Notes: generated by a model not told the origin, from the letters alone. A stretch of DNA of 64,000 bases from Polytrichum commune (GCA_950295325.1 OX485803.1:12524001-12588000), one strand, 5' to 3'. Counted from the first letter of the stretch, positions 25,081 to 38,057 are shown. A program made the numbers and translations.

Positions 25081-25090
25081 AAAACCCTAA
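25081..25090 (+). promoter_or_regulatory. Telo-box upstream of eIF3i
   Basis: The sequence AAAACCCTAA lies about 57 bp upstream of the eIF3i start codon. Telo-boxes are a known feature of plant promoters for translation-machinery genes. The role here is inferred from sequence and position only. Confidence 0.5.
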
Positions 25091-25219
25091 CAGAAACTCT
25101 CAAGTGATTCTCACGCGATGCAACACTGAGCTCCGACGGAGCAGCGGCAAGGCGTTAGGAGGGAAAGGAAGAAGGAAACGAAGCACATCATCACTTTGGG
25201 ACCTCACGGTTGGTTTTTG

Positions 25220-25251
25220 CCACGTCAGCCCTATTGGTTACCACGTCAGCC
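25220..25251. promoter_or_regulatory. Paired CCACGTCAGCC boxes with a central CCAAT box
   Basis: The 11-mer CCACGTCAGCC occurs at 25220-25230 and again at 25241-25251, with ATTGG (CCAAT on the other strand) between them at 25233-25237. The ACGT core with flanking TGACGTGG on the complement is the type bound by plant bZIP factors. It sits between two divergent genes (starts at 25024 minus and 25487 plus), so it could serve both. Binding is inferred. Confidence 0.5.
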
Positions 25252-25486
25252 CTCAAATATGCCACCTCGGATTTCACGGTCGGGTTCTTTCACTTAACTC
25301 CAAGTTTCGTTCAAGAATGACGATCAGGTCAACCCGAAATCATTACACCGGTGCGCACAAATTTCTCCAATTCTGTTTCGTGACAAAAACCTCGGAGTTC
25401 CAGTTGGGTGATTGAGCATTTGCTTACAGGGAGCTACATCTTCCCAGCTGGATTACAAAATATCAACAGGAAGCTCGAAAGTGGCT

Positions 25487-26934
25487 ATGGGAGGTCCTGT
25501 GAAGAATCCGCAAGAAACGGAACTGGACGAGCACCAGCAATTGTTTCTCTTCCTTAACGGCCTCCTTCAGCAGGTAAATAGTTTTTTCACAATTCCCAAC
25601 TTTCTAGCAGTCTCTTGAATTTTGTACAGAAGTAAGTTATGGTGGTGCTACAGATCCACTCAGTATAGCTCGGAGCACAATTTCAGGATTTGAGAGGGCA
25701 CATGATGTGCTGGTGCGATTGCGAGGTTGGACGCACTTTATCAGATCAGGAAGGCTATGGTGATGAAAATGCCACAAAACAAATTGGTTGTTTTTATGCA
25801 GAACTTTGGGATGTGTTTGTGGATTAGGTGTATCTGCAACCTGTTTTATATCGCTTTACAATGAGATTGGATTCTTGTGGCTCTTCCTGAATTTCCAGTT
25901 TTGGTTTCTATCCTACCGTTTCAGGAAAAAAAATCACAATCTCTTAAGCTGATCTCCTCAGTGGCGTTTGTAGGTTTGAAGATTTCGATTGTATGCCTCT
26001 CTCATAAGAAGTATTTGATCTTTTGCGAGGGCGGAATGTCAGCTGCTCCAACATTAGTATTGATGTTTTCTCCATTTTTTCTGGGTACTTTCTTTGTCAC
26101 AGACAGAAAGTGCACCCAAAATGTAGCTAGAGTGCACATTTTTAAGACTCTGTGATTAGGGTTTGATCGTGGAATTGTCAATTGCAGGTCGAGGCTAGCA
26201 GTGGAGTGGAAGAACCAGAGTTGAAAGCCAAAATTGCTGCCCTTCAAGCTGAAACCCGGAAAACACCAGCCGCTTCCTCGAGTCAAATGAGCGAGGTATG
26301 TATGGTGGGAATCTCACATCATCAAGTATAAGGGAAATTGAATATGTTGTCATTTTGGAGGAGCTCCAGAAAATTGCAGAAACTTTTTGTAATTCTAGTA
26401 CCCTTAAAGCCTTTTGAGCAGTTTCATACTGATTGAGTATTCTCTCTTTATACTGGATGTTTTAAAATCTTCAGCAAAGTCTTTCCAAATACTTTCAAGA
26501 AGTGTAATCTTCCAAGAGAACGAGCTATTGCTATCTACCAAAAAGTCACATAACAATGTATATTCACGTTGTACAATTTCAAAATACCGTATGTATGAGA
26601 GGTCCAAATCAGGCTCCAAAAGCATTTAGGGGTTAAGGAAGTCATGAAGAAGTAGGTTCTTTACAATTCTTGTTCCTTGCAATTGCACACCTGTTCTGCT
26701 AGTTCACACTTCTGCTTTGGAAGCTTTGTTCAGGTTGAAGTTGCAAGAGAGCTTGATCAGATGTCTGCGAAGCTTGAATCACTTGGGGCCTTGGTGGATG
26801 AGGCAGCAGCTGATCCTGAGGTTCAAAATTTGCTTGCAAACAGTGCTACTTTGTGGGAACCAGTCATCACTGCCTCGGTCGAGGACCGCAGTGCTAATGT
26901 TTCTAGCCAGGATAGTCCAGATCGTAAGCAATAA
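25487..26934 (+). CDS. Small unidentified protein, 131 aa, divergent to eIF3i
   Basis: Three exons (25487-25573, 26188-26295, 26734-26934) join in phase 0 with standard splice sites and give 131 residues ending at TAA. I do not recognise a family. The protein is acidic and helical. An N-terminal segment (ETELDEHQQLFLFLNGLLQQ) looks amphipathic. A second helix (PELKAKIAALQAET) and a third (ARELDQMSAKLESLGALVDEA) could form a short coiled coil. The tail is Ser/Asp-rich and probably disordered. There is no signal peptide or membrane segment. The start at 25487 was chosen because it opens the conserved-looking frame; an acceptor-like 'cttacag' just upstream suggests a 5' UTR intron. Its head-to-head position with eIF3i suggests shared expression. 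Confidence 0.7.
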
Positions 26935-28871
26935 TGAATGCCAATGAGGTATGATGTTGCTTATGTTTATGAAGAACTAGCTCTCTATCATGTACCAATC
27001 CTGTCACTGTATATTATATCCAGACTTAAAAACTTCGTAGCTGTGTGAATTTCCTAGTTGTAATTTTTAAAATTGCCATCACACAGCCCAGAGCTTGCAC
27101 ATGCCATATTGATTGTCAAATTGTGCTTGCTCTCATTAAATCGGTGTGTTCAACACTGACTGTGATTGCACAATGGTAAAATTGGTCTTGCTGTGATTCT
27201 TGACCTATATCCCATCACTGCTGAATCATCATGTATCAATCCTGTCAAAATGTATTGTATCCAGACTTATCCAAAACGTCCTAGTTGTGTGAATTTCCTA
27301 GGTGTACTTCACAAAAATGCCATCACACAGCTCAGCTTGCACATGCAATATTGATTTTGTCCCTTTCTCTCATGCCATCCTTTAGAGTTGGTATGTTCAA
27401 CACTTAACTCTGTTTGTGCAGAAATATTATCGGTCTTGCTGTAATTCTTGACCTATATACCACCACTGCCGAACTATCGTGAATAAGTAGGATACCTTGA
27501 CGTGTTTCTCCACTGTTGCAAAAGGGTGATACGCTTGCAAAAAGCCATTGGCAACAGACCCAATCTGCCCACATTTGCTCCTAGGTCTCAGCCGTCAGTG
27601 TGGTTGTTTGCTCATCCTTTTCACTCATGTGAGCATTTTCTCAATTGGCAAGTGGAAGTAGGATGACCCTTCAACCTACTCTTTCCAAGAGATTGTAAAG
27701 AAGCTCAAGGCAAGTAAGAGATGCTGAAGAAGCTATGATTTGTACAAGTTTGAGCTTGTTCGTGTACTGTAATCTATGGTTGTGGAGTCACAGTTTTTTA
27801 TGCAAAATGCAGTAGAGTCCATTGTACACAAGGAAACGCAAACCTTGATAACCAAGTACATGTAGTTCGCACCTGTGAAACTAACACGCATACCAGTGTC
27901 CAGGGAGCTTTTTGTGTGAACCAGTCTAATACTAGACTTTTCCCAAGCTCCGTGGCTTAGGATTCTTGTCACTCAAGTAAGGGGGTCCGCAAAAAAAAAA
28001 AACCCCTATAGGGTTTGTGGTTGATTCAACACAACTTAATCTCACTAAACTAATTTGAGGTATCAGATGTTAATTCTGGGGACAAATCTGCTGAGAGAAA
28101 TCATCTCCTAGTTATGAGAGGTTCTCAATGTTGTCACCTTCAACTTACTTGAGTAGCACAAATCTTCGGCCGAGCTCCCTTGGCATGCCTGCTGCTCCAC
28201 TTTGGTTTGAACGTTTAAACCATAAGCTCCTTAAAAAAAAAGGTAAGGAGCACAATGTCATCAACTTCATGAAGGTTCTCAACAAGATCTTTAAATGATA
28301 CCTGCTCACTCGTGTTTGAGAATTTGGCGACAGATGACAATTCATTGGATAGTTTTTAAAGAGGTCAGCAAGATAGACACGTTGTTCGCTTCATTTGAGC
28401 AAGGTTTGAACAAGAGACCAATTACCATTCATAACAATGCACATGCGAACTTTGGATTTAGGGTAGAACATGATCCTGAGATTTTGAAGACACACTCAAG
28501 TTATCCATAGAGTCCTTCAAAGAGGGATGAAACCATGGGTTTGATCCTTCTTTGAGAAAACTTTATGTTAAGAGTCTGCTACCTTGTCATTTAGCAAAGC
28601 CTATTTTAAAAGTTGGGTGAAACTTTGGGACCTCCTCTTTCCATTTGTCAAACTTTGAGAGAATTTTAGGATCTAAAATAAGGCATGCACATGGGACCCG
28701 TCTTCGTAAACCTCGGATCAACCTATGCAAGGCTAGCTTGGTCCACTCATCCTAGTAGGACACTAATCAAGTTCGAAAGCCAGTTTTTAATAGTCCAACA
28801 CCACTCTTTGTGTATGGTTATTTAAGCATTAAGAAAACTTGGGTGACTTTTATGTCAATTCTCATAAACTT
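26935..28871. other. Non-coding region, start of the repeat-rich block
   Basis: Apart from the tandem duplication at 26985-27480, I see nothing supported here. A run of A (27991-28002) and several short open frames have no recognisable content. Confidence 0.4.
26985..27480. repeat. Two-copy tandem duplication (about 240 bp)
   Basis: The sequence around 'ccaatcctgtcactgtat' (26995) is repeated at about 27234. Further shared markers are 'gtgtgaatttccta', 'gccatcacacag', 'cttgcacatg', 'tattgatt' and 'cttgacctatat'. It begins just after the stop codon of the 131-aa gene, so it probably overlaps its 3' UTR or flank. Confidence 0.7.
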
Positions 28872-29366
28872 AGGGTCACTTCACACACGAGACTGAGACC
28901 ATTACACTTCAAGCACTCTCATTGATGGAAAAGGCAGAGCCTGTCCAAGCTCGCTTCACACTACGCTTGAGGGACCAACGGAGTATGTGAATGCAAGATG
29001 GATGTAAAGTCTACATGGATTCCTACATGACATCAATTGGATCATGTTTCATGGTCACTTGGACTGTTTTCAAAAACCACCTCTTGGAGGTAAGCCCAAC
29101 ACAAAACCGGGAGACCATGGCACTCCAAACGCTCACAACCATTGATTTATTCTATTTTATCATGTTTGAAGACCCGCATGAAGAGGAAATCATTAAATGA
29201 GCATTTAGTTGAGGGCCCGGTCACATACGACTTCACACTACACTTGAGGATATGTGACCACACTAACATGGGTTTGGAAGTGCCTTGAGACGGCCTTTGG
29301 ACACTTTCTTTTGGGCTCTCACAATTTTCATAGTCACGGCTCTTGGCTCGTGTGTGACGTGGCCCT
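28872..29366. mobile_element. AGGGCC-TIR non-autonomous DNA element, copy 1
   Basis: The ends form a terminal inverted repeat of about 20 bp: AGGGTCACTTCACACACGAG at the left, and the complement of AGGGCCACGTCACACACGAG at the right. The 495-bp body is highly similar to 32588-33097 throughout. No transposase is encoded, so it is MITE-like. No clear target-site duplication is seen, and superfamily is not assigned. Confidence 0.7.
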
Positions 29367-32300
29367 CGGGGTTCGGGCTTTCATATGCTTTACTTTACGA
29401 AGAATAACTCCACTGTATACAAATGGTTGGCCAGACTTGGGCGAAGAATACATCAATACGTCGAGGCTCAAAGAGGTGTACCAAAAGCCACTCATCGGTG
29501 GCTTCATTTGAGAAAGACCGGAGCATAAAATATGAAAGTCCAAAGTTTCAAACTTGGGAGGTCGGTCCAAGTCGACAAACACATGTTTGATGTGAACACT
29601 TTCTTAGGGTTGACGTGTTTCTTGTAAAAATCTTCTCCATATCGCCTTGAAGTGGAATTAATTTCTCACATTTCCTCGAGAGCCCAACATCATCTTGTTG
29701 TTCGATTGGTTAGTTCCTCTCTTCTTTTCATTCACATGTGATAAACATTGTCAGTATTTCTCACACTTGTCTCGATAACTCAAAAAAGCATTGTATTCAA
29801 GATGAGCAAAATGTTGGTCATCTTTGTCATAAAATTTAGGCTCTTGGTACCGTGCGTGTTGCTTTAAAAAATTTATTGAGAACCCAATATCATTTTGTTG
29901 TTGAGAGCGTCGTCCATGGTTTTCATCCATCCCATCATCCAATTTATTTAAAAAAACACAAATAAATCATTAGTTGCCCCCAACATGAAAATTTCAACTT
30001 TGCAATTGTTGGATCTTATCAGAGGTTGTTGAATCGTATAAACTTTTTTTCTCTCCGTCATGGAGTTGGACTTCAAGTATTTACAAATGGCCATTGTTGG
30101 CAATAATAGACTCGAATGCTTCAATTAATAGTAAGTCCCAAGTGTGAAAGTTCCAAGTTTATTGGAATGCACCTTGCAGCAATCAACTGAGAGTTGACGA
30201 GCAACTTGGGCTTCTAGAAAGTATGATATTTACTATGACTTATGTTGTGGTCATGACACCGGAGGTTCATGTAACAATCTCAACATTCATATTCTTGTGT
30301 ATGTGCTCATATTTTGGAACAACGTTTATTATGGGTATTAAATAAGAAAATAACATCAATCAACAAGGTTTGCATTCTCCATAGTGTGATTGGTTATTCC
30401 ATGCAATATTTCAAAATATTTTTGATAGGTTGATGTTTCATGTTGAGTACTATTCATGAAGTGCACAAGTAAAGAATCTTTGGTGCTCAAGGGAGGATGC
30501 AATGATGAATATTGATTGAAGATGAACAAACACTATTATTATCATTATAATATTTGGGAAGGTTTTACTGAGATTAGAAAATAGAATGAATAGTGATTGT
30601 TTAGTAATGTTGTGAACATATTCAAAATAAATGATATTTTCAAATAAATTCTTTCTATCCCTAGTTCAATGGTCATTGCAATTGGTATACTTGGTCCATA
30701 GGTGAGTGTTGCATATGAGTTCAAAAGAATTAGATGACTCCCATGTTGCCAAAAGCATGAATATGGCGTTGCTTCCCCTTCGAGTTAGCCTAATTCTATA
30801 TATAATTCCAAAACAAGCATCATGAGAGGGGCATTGAAGAATATAGCCTCCTTTAACACATTGAATGCATGCATACATGCCACCCCATACCTAATCTTCC
30901 CCAATGTCGAGCCTAATATATAGGTGCCCACAACATTGGCTGAAATCTTCCAATTCACCACAGACTCCCACTATGAATGGGTGGACCATGTTGGTAGGGT
31001 GCACTAGAAATCAAGTGCTAAGAAAGGTCACCCATCTCAACACTATTTCGACCTTAGGCGGCTTAAGGTTGGAGGTCCCAAGGAATCCGGATTTTAAGGC
31101 CTTGGGTTGAAGCCACCCTTTACATGAGTGTATATCTCATCCATCCAACCTAAAAATAGTTCCCTATTCCACTGAATCCACTAGACCGATTTGAAATCTT
31201 TGAAGTTAATTTTAATGTCAATCAACTACAACATGTAATTTTTTAATAACATATACAATTATATTATTGTTAGAATTATTTGCACAATTATATAGCTCGT
31301 TGTATGCAATTGTTTAGACATGAGCAGTTGATAACACATTACATACCATGGCTAAATTGTAGATATATTCTTACATTTTATACTTGATTGCTATAAACCC
31401 ATGTAAGTTGGTAACAATCGAAGTGCATAATGTTGATGTTTTAGGGTGGCCTTTGTAAGGTAAATTGTGTCTATATTGAAAAATGTGTGGATCATAACAA
31501 GGGTCCAACACTTGTTTGGGGATTAGTTGTGGGGGGGTGCATGCAAACTATTGAGTAGGTTGTAGAACTTATATATATATATATATATATATTGATACCA
31601 TTGAGGATTAATGTAAATTATTGTGACACACATTCATTTATTGAATTGAGGTTATACAATAGGTATAATACACTTTGGCCAATCTAAGCAATTAAGACAC
31701 ACAAGGAGGAACACACGCTTCGTTAATATTTAATTGCATTGCAATAAAATAGGGGATTCTTATTTTTATTCACTACAATCAGTATTCATAGATTAAAGGA
31801 ACCACCTCCGACATGAGGTAGTCGCAATTATCCAATAGCCCTACTCAATAAACATGTTTTAGGTTCACATATGGGCTCACAAATATCATCAAGATGAAGT
31901 CTCTCTCTCTCTCTCTCTCTCTCTCAACTTCGTGAGTCGTGAAAGTATACTATAAATCAAATAAGTAGATTATAAAGTATGATTCAAAGACTTAATTTGG
32001 ACTTGACATGCAAGTTTTAAGGGGTGATATAAAAAAATTACGTAAATTATCGATATATATTAAGTTCGGCAACATATGCATTCTTTTTGTGTTTGAGTAC
32101 ACAATATAATTGGTAATATTCTTTTACAAAACATTTGTTAAAAGTGAACTCATGCTCATTTACCATGCATTCCAAGATGATTAATGTGTGCTCCAAGTTA
32201 TTTGTAAAGTGCATAATTTGTTTTGGTGCCCTCAAAGAAGCTTATTCTTCATCTTTTGAGTTGGCACCACTCACACTATGAGGCATCTCCTAAGACAAAG

Positions 32301-32587
32301 AAACCAAATAGAACCTACATCGAGATTTTCCGATACTTTACTCATGAAACCCGACATATTATGGTGATACTAATTTCATAGCGTAAAGAAATCTAGTATC
32401 ACCTTCACTAATTTCCCACACGCAATATCAGGTCACCCTCGATGAATGGGGAAATAAGTGTATTCAACTCCACTTTGGGTTGTTTCAAAGGCTTGAAGGG
32501 TTAAAAACAATCACATTTATGGAAAAAACCAAATCGGGGCCAATTGTTGGAATTGAACACGACAATTTTATAGATGAGCGGGAGAGA
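29367..32587. other. AT-rich gene-free stretch
   Basis: There is no supported gene. Microsatellites are (AT)n at about 31569-31593 and (CT)n at 31899-31925. The sequence around the (CT)n tract ('ggttcacatatgggctcac', 31863 on) is similar to 37455 onwards, so both may derive from one dispersed repeat. Confidence 0.45.
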
Positions 32588-33097
32588 AGGGCCACTTCAC
32601 ACATGAGACTGAGAGCCTGTGACCATTACACTTCAAGCACTCTCATTGGTGGAAAAGGCACAATCGGGCCAAGTTTGCTTCACACCACGCTTGAGGGACC
32701 AACGGAGTAGCGGAGTACGTGAATGCAAGGTGGATGTAAAATCTACATGGACTCCTACATGGCATCGAATGGATCATGTTTCACGGTCACTTGGACTATT
32801 TTTAAAAACCACCTCTTGGAAGTAGGTCTAACACAAAACTGGGAGACCATGGCACTCCAAACGCTCACAACCGTTGATTTACTCTATATTATCATGTGTG
32901 AGGACCCGCATGAATAGAAATTCATTGAAATAGCATTTAGTTGAGAGCCCGGTCACATACGACTTCACACTACACTTGAGAATATGTGACCACACTACAT
33001 GATTTTGGAAGTGCCTTGAGACGGCCTTTGGACACTTTCTTTTGGGCTCTCACAATATTCATGGTCATGGCCCTTGGCTCATGTGTGAAGTGGCCCT
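32588..33097. mobile_element. AGGGCC-TIR non-autonomous DNA element, copy 2
   Basis: It is bounded by a perfect 20-bp terminal inverted repeat, AGGGCCACTTCACACATGAG. It is 510 bp long and nearly collinear with copy 1 at 28872-29366. Short open frames inside differ between copies and are not conserved, so the element is non-coding. Confidence 0.75.
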
Positions 33098-33194
33098 CAG
33101 TACAACTGTAGCTATAAAATGATATTGAAAAAGTGGTGACCAATTGATAGAGGGACATGGCATCACAATACCAATGAATGGGGAGAACTGACAG

Positions 33195-33491
33195 CTACAC
33201 TAAATATGATATTTAGTGTTTGATACACTAAATATCACTAACCCTATGAAAGTAAGTAACATTAAATGTAAACTCAAACACTAAATATCAACTATGATAA
33301 TATGTGGAAGTTACATGCACGATGTAGTGTTAATAAGAATATGAAGAAAAAAAGCAATGATAAAAGGAGAAGGGAGGTGGTGGTAGAGAAGGTGGTGGCG
33401 CATTTATGTCTGACACTAATTATCAAAGAATTGAAAATTAGTGTTGACCAAGATAGGGTGGTAACAACACTAAATATCATATTTAGTGTAG
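33195..33491. mobile_element. MITE with palindromic terminal repeats
   Basis: The 297-bp element starts CTACACTAAATATGATATTT and ends with the complementary sequence. The 28-bp ends (33195-33222 and 33464-33491) are inverted repeats, and each is itself a near-palindrome of ACTAAATAT. Further ACTAAATATC copies lie inside. Open frames on both strands are by-products. No clear target-site duplication is visible. Confidence 0.65.
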
Positions 33492-35093
33492 TCACACATG
33501 AACTGGTTGAGTTTGAGAAACAAGCAGTTCAAGCTCTACCCTGCCAAATCATTTTACCAAACAATTCAGAATTTACGATTGGACTCGGAAACTCCAGGAC
33601 TTTGCCCAAAAATCTCCCCAGACACTGCACAGTGCTGTGGCGACTTTGACTCTGATGATACAAGTAGTACATTAGTTCTTGAAATTGAAAGCGCCACATG
33701 TAATAAGGCTATTGATCGCAACTTGTCAAAAAGTTGATGTGACACAAAAAGTAGACGAAGATTCGACATGTACAGTAAAGTGGTTATCAAAGCCCTCAGA
33801 TGGTGGTACTTAAGCAGAACTTTTTAGATGTGGAAACATAACAAACGACAAGCAGCTTGAGCTCACCTCGGTCCTCATCATATCAAATTAATTTCATCTT
33901 TCTCTTCATAACATTATTCAGATCCATAACAATGTTATGTGGGACTAACAATATCATGTGGAATATTCTTCATATACCATACTATATGCGAGGAATATTC
34001 TCTCTCTTTCTCTCTCTCTCTCTCATTCTTGACTAATGTCATGTTACAAAAATAATAAAGTTTAAACTTTTACATTAATAAACCTAGCAAAGGTCTCTTG
34101 TGTAAAACAAATGCTATAAACTCTGATAATACTATATCTACACACATGGAAAGAAGTCATACTTACCATGGTTCGGATGTAACAGAGATACAAATGAATG
34201 AAGTAAAAATAGGGTTACGATAACTTACCATACGTAAGTACTACAATATAAGCCCTTAACCCTAAAAAATACCTCTTTTTTATCATTCATGCAAGTGAGA
34301 GGTGCGGCGAGCTCTGGGTATACACATTAGGGTAATACATACATGCTTGAAGTAAGAGTAACTAGGGTTCATCACCAAGAGAGATTTTCTACTTGGAGTA
34401 ACCCAATCATGGCAAAAGAACAGGTTTGAACACCCATATGTTGTTTTACAATGAGTGTTGGAGGTTGAAATGTTTTGTTGCATTTGAAATGAACTAAGTG
34501 TGTGTGACATGGATAACAACTGGGTCCTGATGTTATTTACCTCGTGTACATAACTAATCCTCAATTGTTTGTTGGTTGGTTGCATGGGCACATGTGAGGC
34601 AGGCCCTTCACAAAGTCAAAGCAGTGATGTATTATGATTATGACATTTTATGCACATATATTGGTTGAGGTTACCAGGTACTTCTCCTTAGTAAGTACAA
34701 CATACATGTGGTGTTATCGTTAGATGTACTTGATAAGGAGGCAAGAAGGTTGGCAATTAGCTTCCAAAGCATGGGATAGTTAAAATCAAGCATTGGGAGG
34801 TGAATACCATATGATAGCAAAAAATCCAAATAAGGTATGTATTCTTGCAAGGCAAACTAGGTATGCAAAGTGTATATGTGTAGTACAACACATACTATGA
34901 GACATTAGGCAAATGACTCTGTTATGCAATGTGGCACTATACTATCAAATAGGAAAAGGCATGAAACATGTATAGATAGAGTCTTGAGGATGTTCCCACC
35001 CACCCAGCCTTGTATTGCAAAGAGGAAGAAATTGAAGGATTTGGCCTCTGAAAAGAGGAAGTTCAAACTTTGTACAAGTTTTGAAAAGCCAGC

Positions 35094-35126
<33 letters not shown>

Positions 35127-35900
35127 TACGATGGTTTATATATGATGGTCATAATTGAGTTCACAATGAATCTCTATAAAATACTTATTGTAGTATCTTT
35201 ACCACTCCAACACTATTTGTAGAACAAACCAAAAAAAAATGGGAGGTGTATTTTTTAAATATAAGAAATTAATATGGTAAATTTGGATTTCTCCATGAAT
35301 TTTGGGATTTCCTAATCTAAAATATAAAATTTACTAAACATTTTCTTATAAATAGCAATAGTGGTGAAGGTGATATGGTATTGGGACACATGTTGACGCT
35401 CTCATCTAGTTACAAATCATGTGAGCAATATTTCTAGCTATTATAATTGTGTATTGCGGCTGGAACTAGGATTTGGCCTAGTGTCATTTTGTTCATTATC
35501 ATTCATGTAACTATAATGAGGGTTTCACATTTTTTTGATACCAATGCGATATGGAAATTTTAGGACTTTTGTATTCAATACCGTTTGGGTTTATATATCA
35601 TGTAAGAGCCTTTAGCCTAGGTGAAATCATTCTAGTATCAATATGTTTTAGAATGATAATTGACCATGATATTAACTCAGGTACTCAAAGATCATCTCAT
35701 TAGGGCATATCATGGAAACACGTCTTACAAGTCAAAACAAAGGACTTCACCACCTACGCAACACACAAAATCAAATTTTCCCCAAATTTAAAAATAAAAT
35801 AAAGATGTATTCATAAATATCACCACCCCAATAGAAAAAACTTATTATCCAAAATATAAGTTACAAAACCGTAACATCAAAAGTCTATACCAACATATGG
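33492..35900. other. AT-rich non-coding stretch
   Basis: There is no supported gene. It contains a half-copy of the 37954 palindrome (about 33908-33966), a TC-rich microsatellite (about 33998-34024) and a (GTAT)n tract at 35099-35126. Confidence 0.45.
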
Positions 35901-35939
35901 TACATCAAAAAACCTAAATAATCAACACAGTAATAAGAT

Positions 35940-37330
35940 ATATGTCTTTTGTTATACACATACATGTTCCATACCAACAATGCCAAACGTCTTTTCATCC
36001 AATACTTTAAAAGTTCAAATATTACTAACAAACCAAGAAATACGCATCATAGCATGGAATGTATCATCCCACAACATTGCAATACCATACATATAGAATC
36101 GAACTACAAATTCTTACACTCCCCAACAATCATCTCTATACAAGAAACCAAACTTATCTATACTAAATCCACAAAATGTATACATGACCTATTCCCACAT
36201 TACAAAGTAATTCACACAAAGTATTCAACAACAATTGAACTATAGAGGCCATCGAGTAGGACTACTGACACTTATACACTTCAAATATGCATTCTCAGGC
36301 AACCCATCTAAAATACCCACTCTGATAGATATATTACCTTTCCTTCAAATAATCTATATGGCAAAACAATCACTGCAATTGTGGTTCTTGACAAACCTAT
36401 ATATGGCCTTGCATGTAGAAGATCCATCATTCTTCCCAACTATCAAAAACACCATAACAGACCAAATAAACTCCCATCCTAATGATACTTACACAATGTA
36501 CATCAATTTCAACTGGAATATAGATTTTATTGGAAGACAAAATGACCAACAAACAATGCCACTGCAAACTGAAAATCACCAACAGAGAGCATATACATAC
36601 AATCTAAACCTAACATACAATCCAACAACCACAAACTTATTAAGACATGGAGGACACGACTACTCACGAAGTAGTATGATTGGTGGTTTTTTCATTAAAA
36701 CCCCAACAACAACCACTACACCTCAACTACAACCACAAATATGAACCTCAATTCAGACCACCTTGCTATATAACTATATATCCCACCAGATACATTAATC
36801 ACCAAACTACCCCCGTCACCATCCAACCCAACACAATGCATACTTAATTTCATCCCAAAGATTAACCTTGAAACCTTCCACACATAATTCTTCAAGACGA
36901 CCTAAACTCAAATAGACGAAATCACACAACTGCTTGAAATTAATGACCAACTAACACCAAAACAATGGCAAATTGCATTTAGTGCAGTGGACACCCTTAT
37001 ATCTAACATGTCAATCACGGTCCAAAATATATGTAGTACACCACCAACCCCAATATCTCAAATCAAATTGCCAAACAAGGGAGTTGTCTCCCCAAAAAAC
37101 TTGGAAAAAACACCTTCCAACATATCACCTCATCATGAAAACAATAGATGTAATAATAGTAAAACAACAAAAATTGGGAAAATCACCCCATTATTCAGGA
37201 ATTCCGCAATCACACCCACACTCCTTTACCACCACCCTCATACCCCTGACTCCTACACACCCCATAGATAGAAGCATTACCCAGAAAATTAAAGAAACCA
37301 AAAATATAACTCACAAAATTTCCACATAAA
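35940..37330 (+). mobile_element. Decayed LINE (endonuclease region) fragment
   Basis: Frame fragments on the plus strand read as an apurinic-endonuclease-like domain of a LINE. IIAWNVSSHN lies near 36050, IISIQETKL (the catalytic Glu block) near 36130-36160, and a degraded GDFN site (INFNWNID) near 36502-36525. Downstream sequence to 37330 resembles the Pro/Thr/Asn-rich linker that precedes reverse transcriptase. Stops and frameshifts interrupt it, and no reverse transcriptase domain remains. The strand is unusually rich in A and C with few G. Confidence 0.65.
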
Positions 37331-37953
37331 ACTCACTTAAGAAGATTAAAAAAACAACTATACAATGAGAACTTTAGTGGTTATCGTATCACTTTTAGGT
37401 GAGAAAGTGACCTTCGATGTGTCATTTGTCAGTAAACATAGCATGTTCTATAAACCCGTTTTGGGTTCACATATGAGCTCACGTTTATGATCAAAGTGAT
37501 GCGTCCCTTATTCACGCCAACATATTAGTATATGGGGTTGGCATCATCGTTTCCCTCTCTCTATCTCTCTCATATATGCCGTTTATATTAAATAATTGTC
37601 AATTTTGCCTATCAATATGAAAATCAATCAATGGTTAGAACACAAAACTTGTGATTGTGTTACTTAATACGACCATGTAATTTGCATCATATTCGTGTAC
37701 ACAACATAGTTAGATTTCCAAATGCATTGTGATAAGTTCAATACACATCTTGGTAGGTACCTATAAAACTTAGGCATGTTTACGTTGGGGTACTAAGTCG
37801 AAAGGAGTTTCAAAAATTGAGGGGAAAGAGGGACCTATGAATAATACTTTTAATCTTGAGTCCAAAGGAACCAACCAAACCCAAAGTGGGGGTTGCGTGT
37901 GTTTTTGGAAGCAACCTCTAGATGTATTGAACACATGTGTTGTTGTGTGTTGT

Positions 37954-38057
37954 TATAACATTATTCAGATCCATAACAATGTTTCGTGGGACTGACAATA
38001 TTCCGTGGAATATTGTGAGTCCCACAGAACATTGTTATGGATACAAGTAATGTTATA
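37954..38057. repeat. 104-bp near-perfect palindrome (hairpin)
   Basis: Two 51-bp arms, 37954-38004 and 38007-38057, are inverted copies separated by 2 nt. Mismatches cluster at about six positions near one end, with three more inside. The left arm also occurs alone at about 33908-33966. It could be a small foldback element; a small-RNA precursor is also possible. Confidence 0.75.

Noticed and set aside
28872-33097. The two similar 500-bp copies as LTRs of one retrotransposon
   Set aside because: Each copy has its own terminal inverted repeats, lacks TG...CA ends, and the DNA between has no primer-binding site, gag or pol.
33302-33649. Plus-strand open frame of 115 codons as a gene
   Set aside because: It crosses the end of the 33195-33491 MITE and ends in non-conserved sequence.
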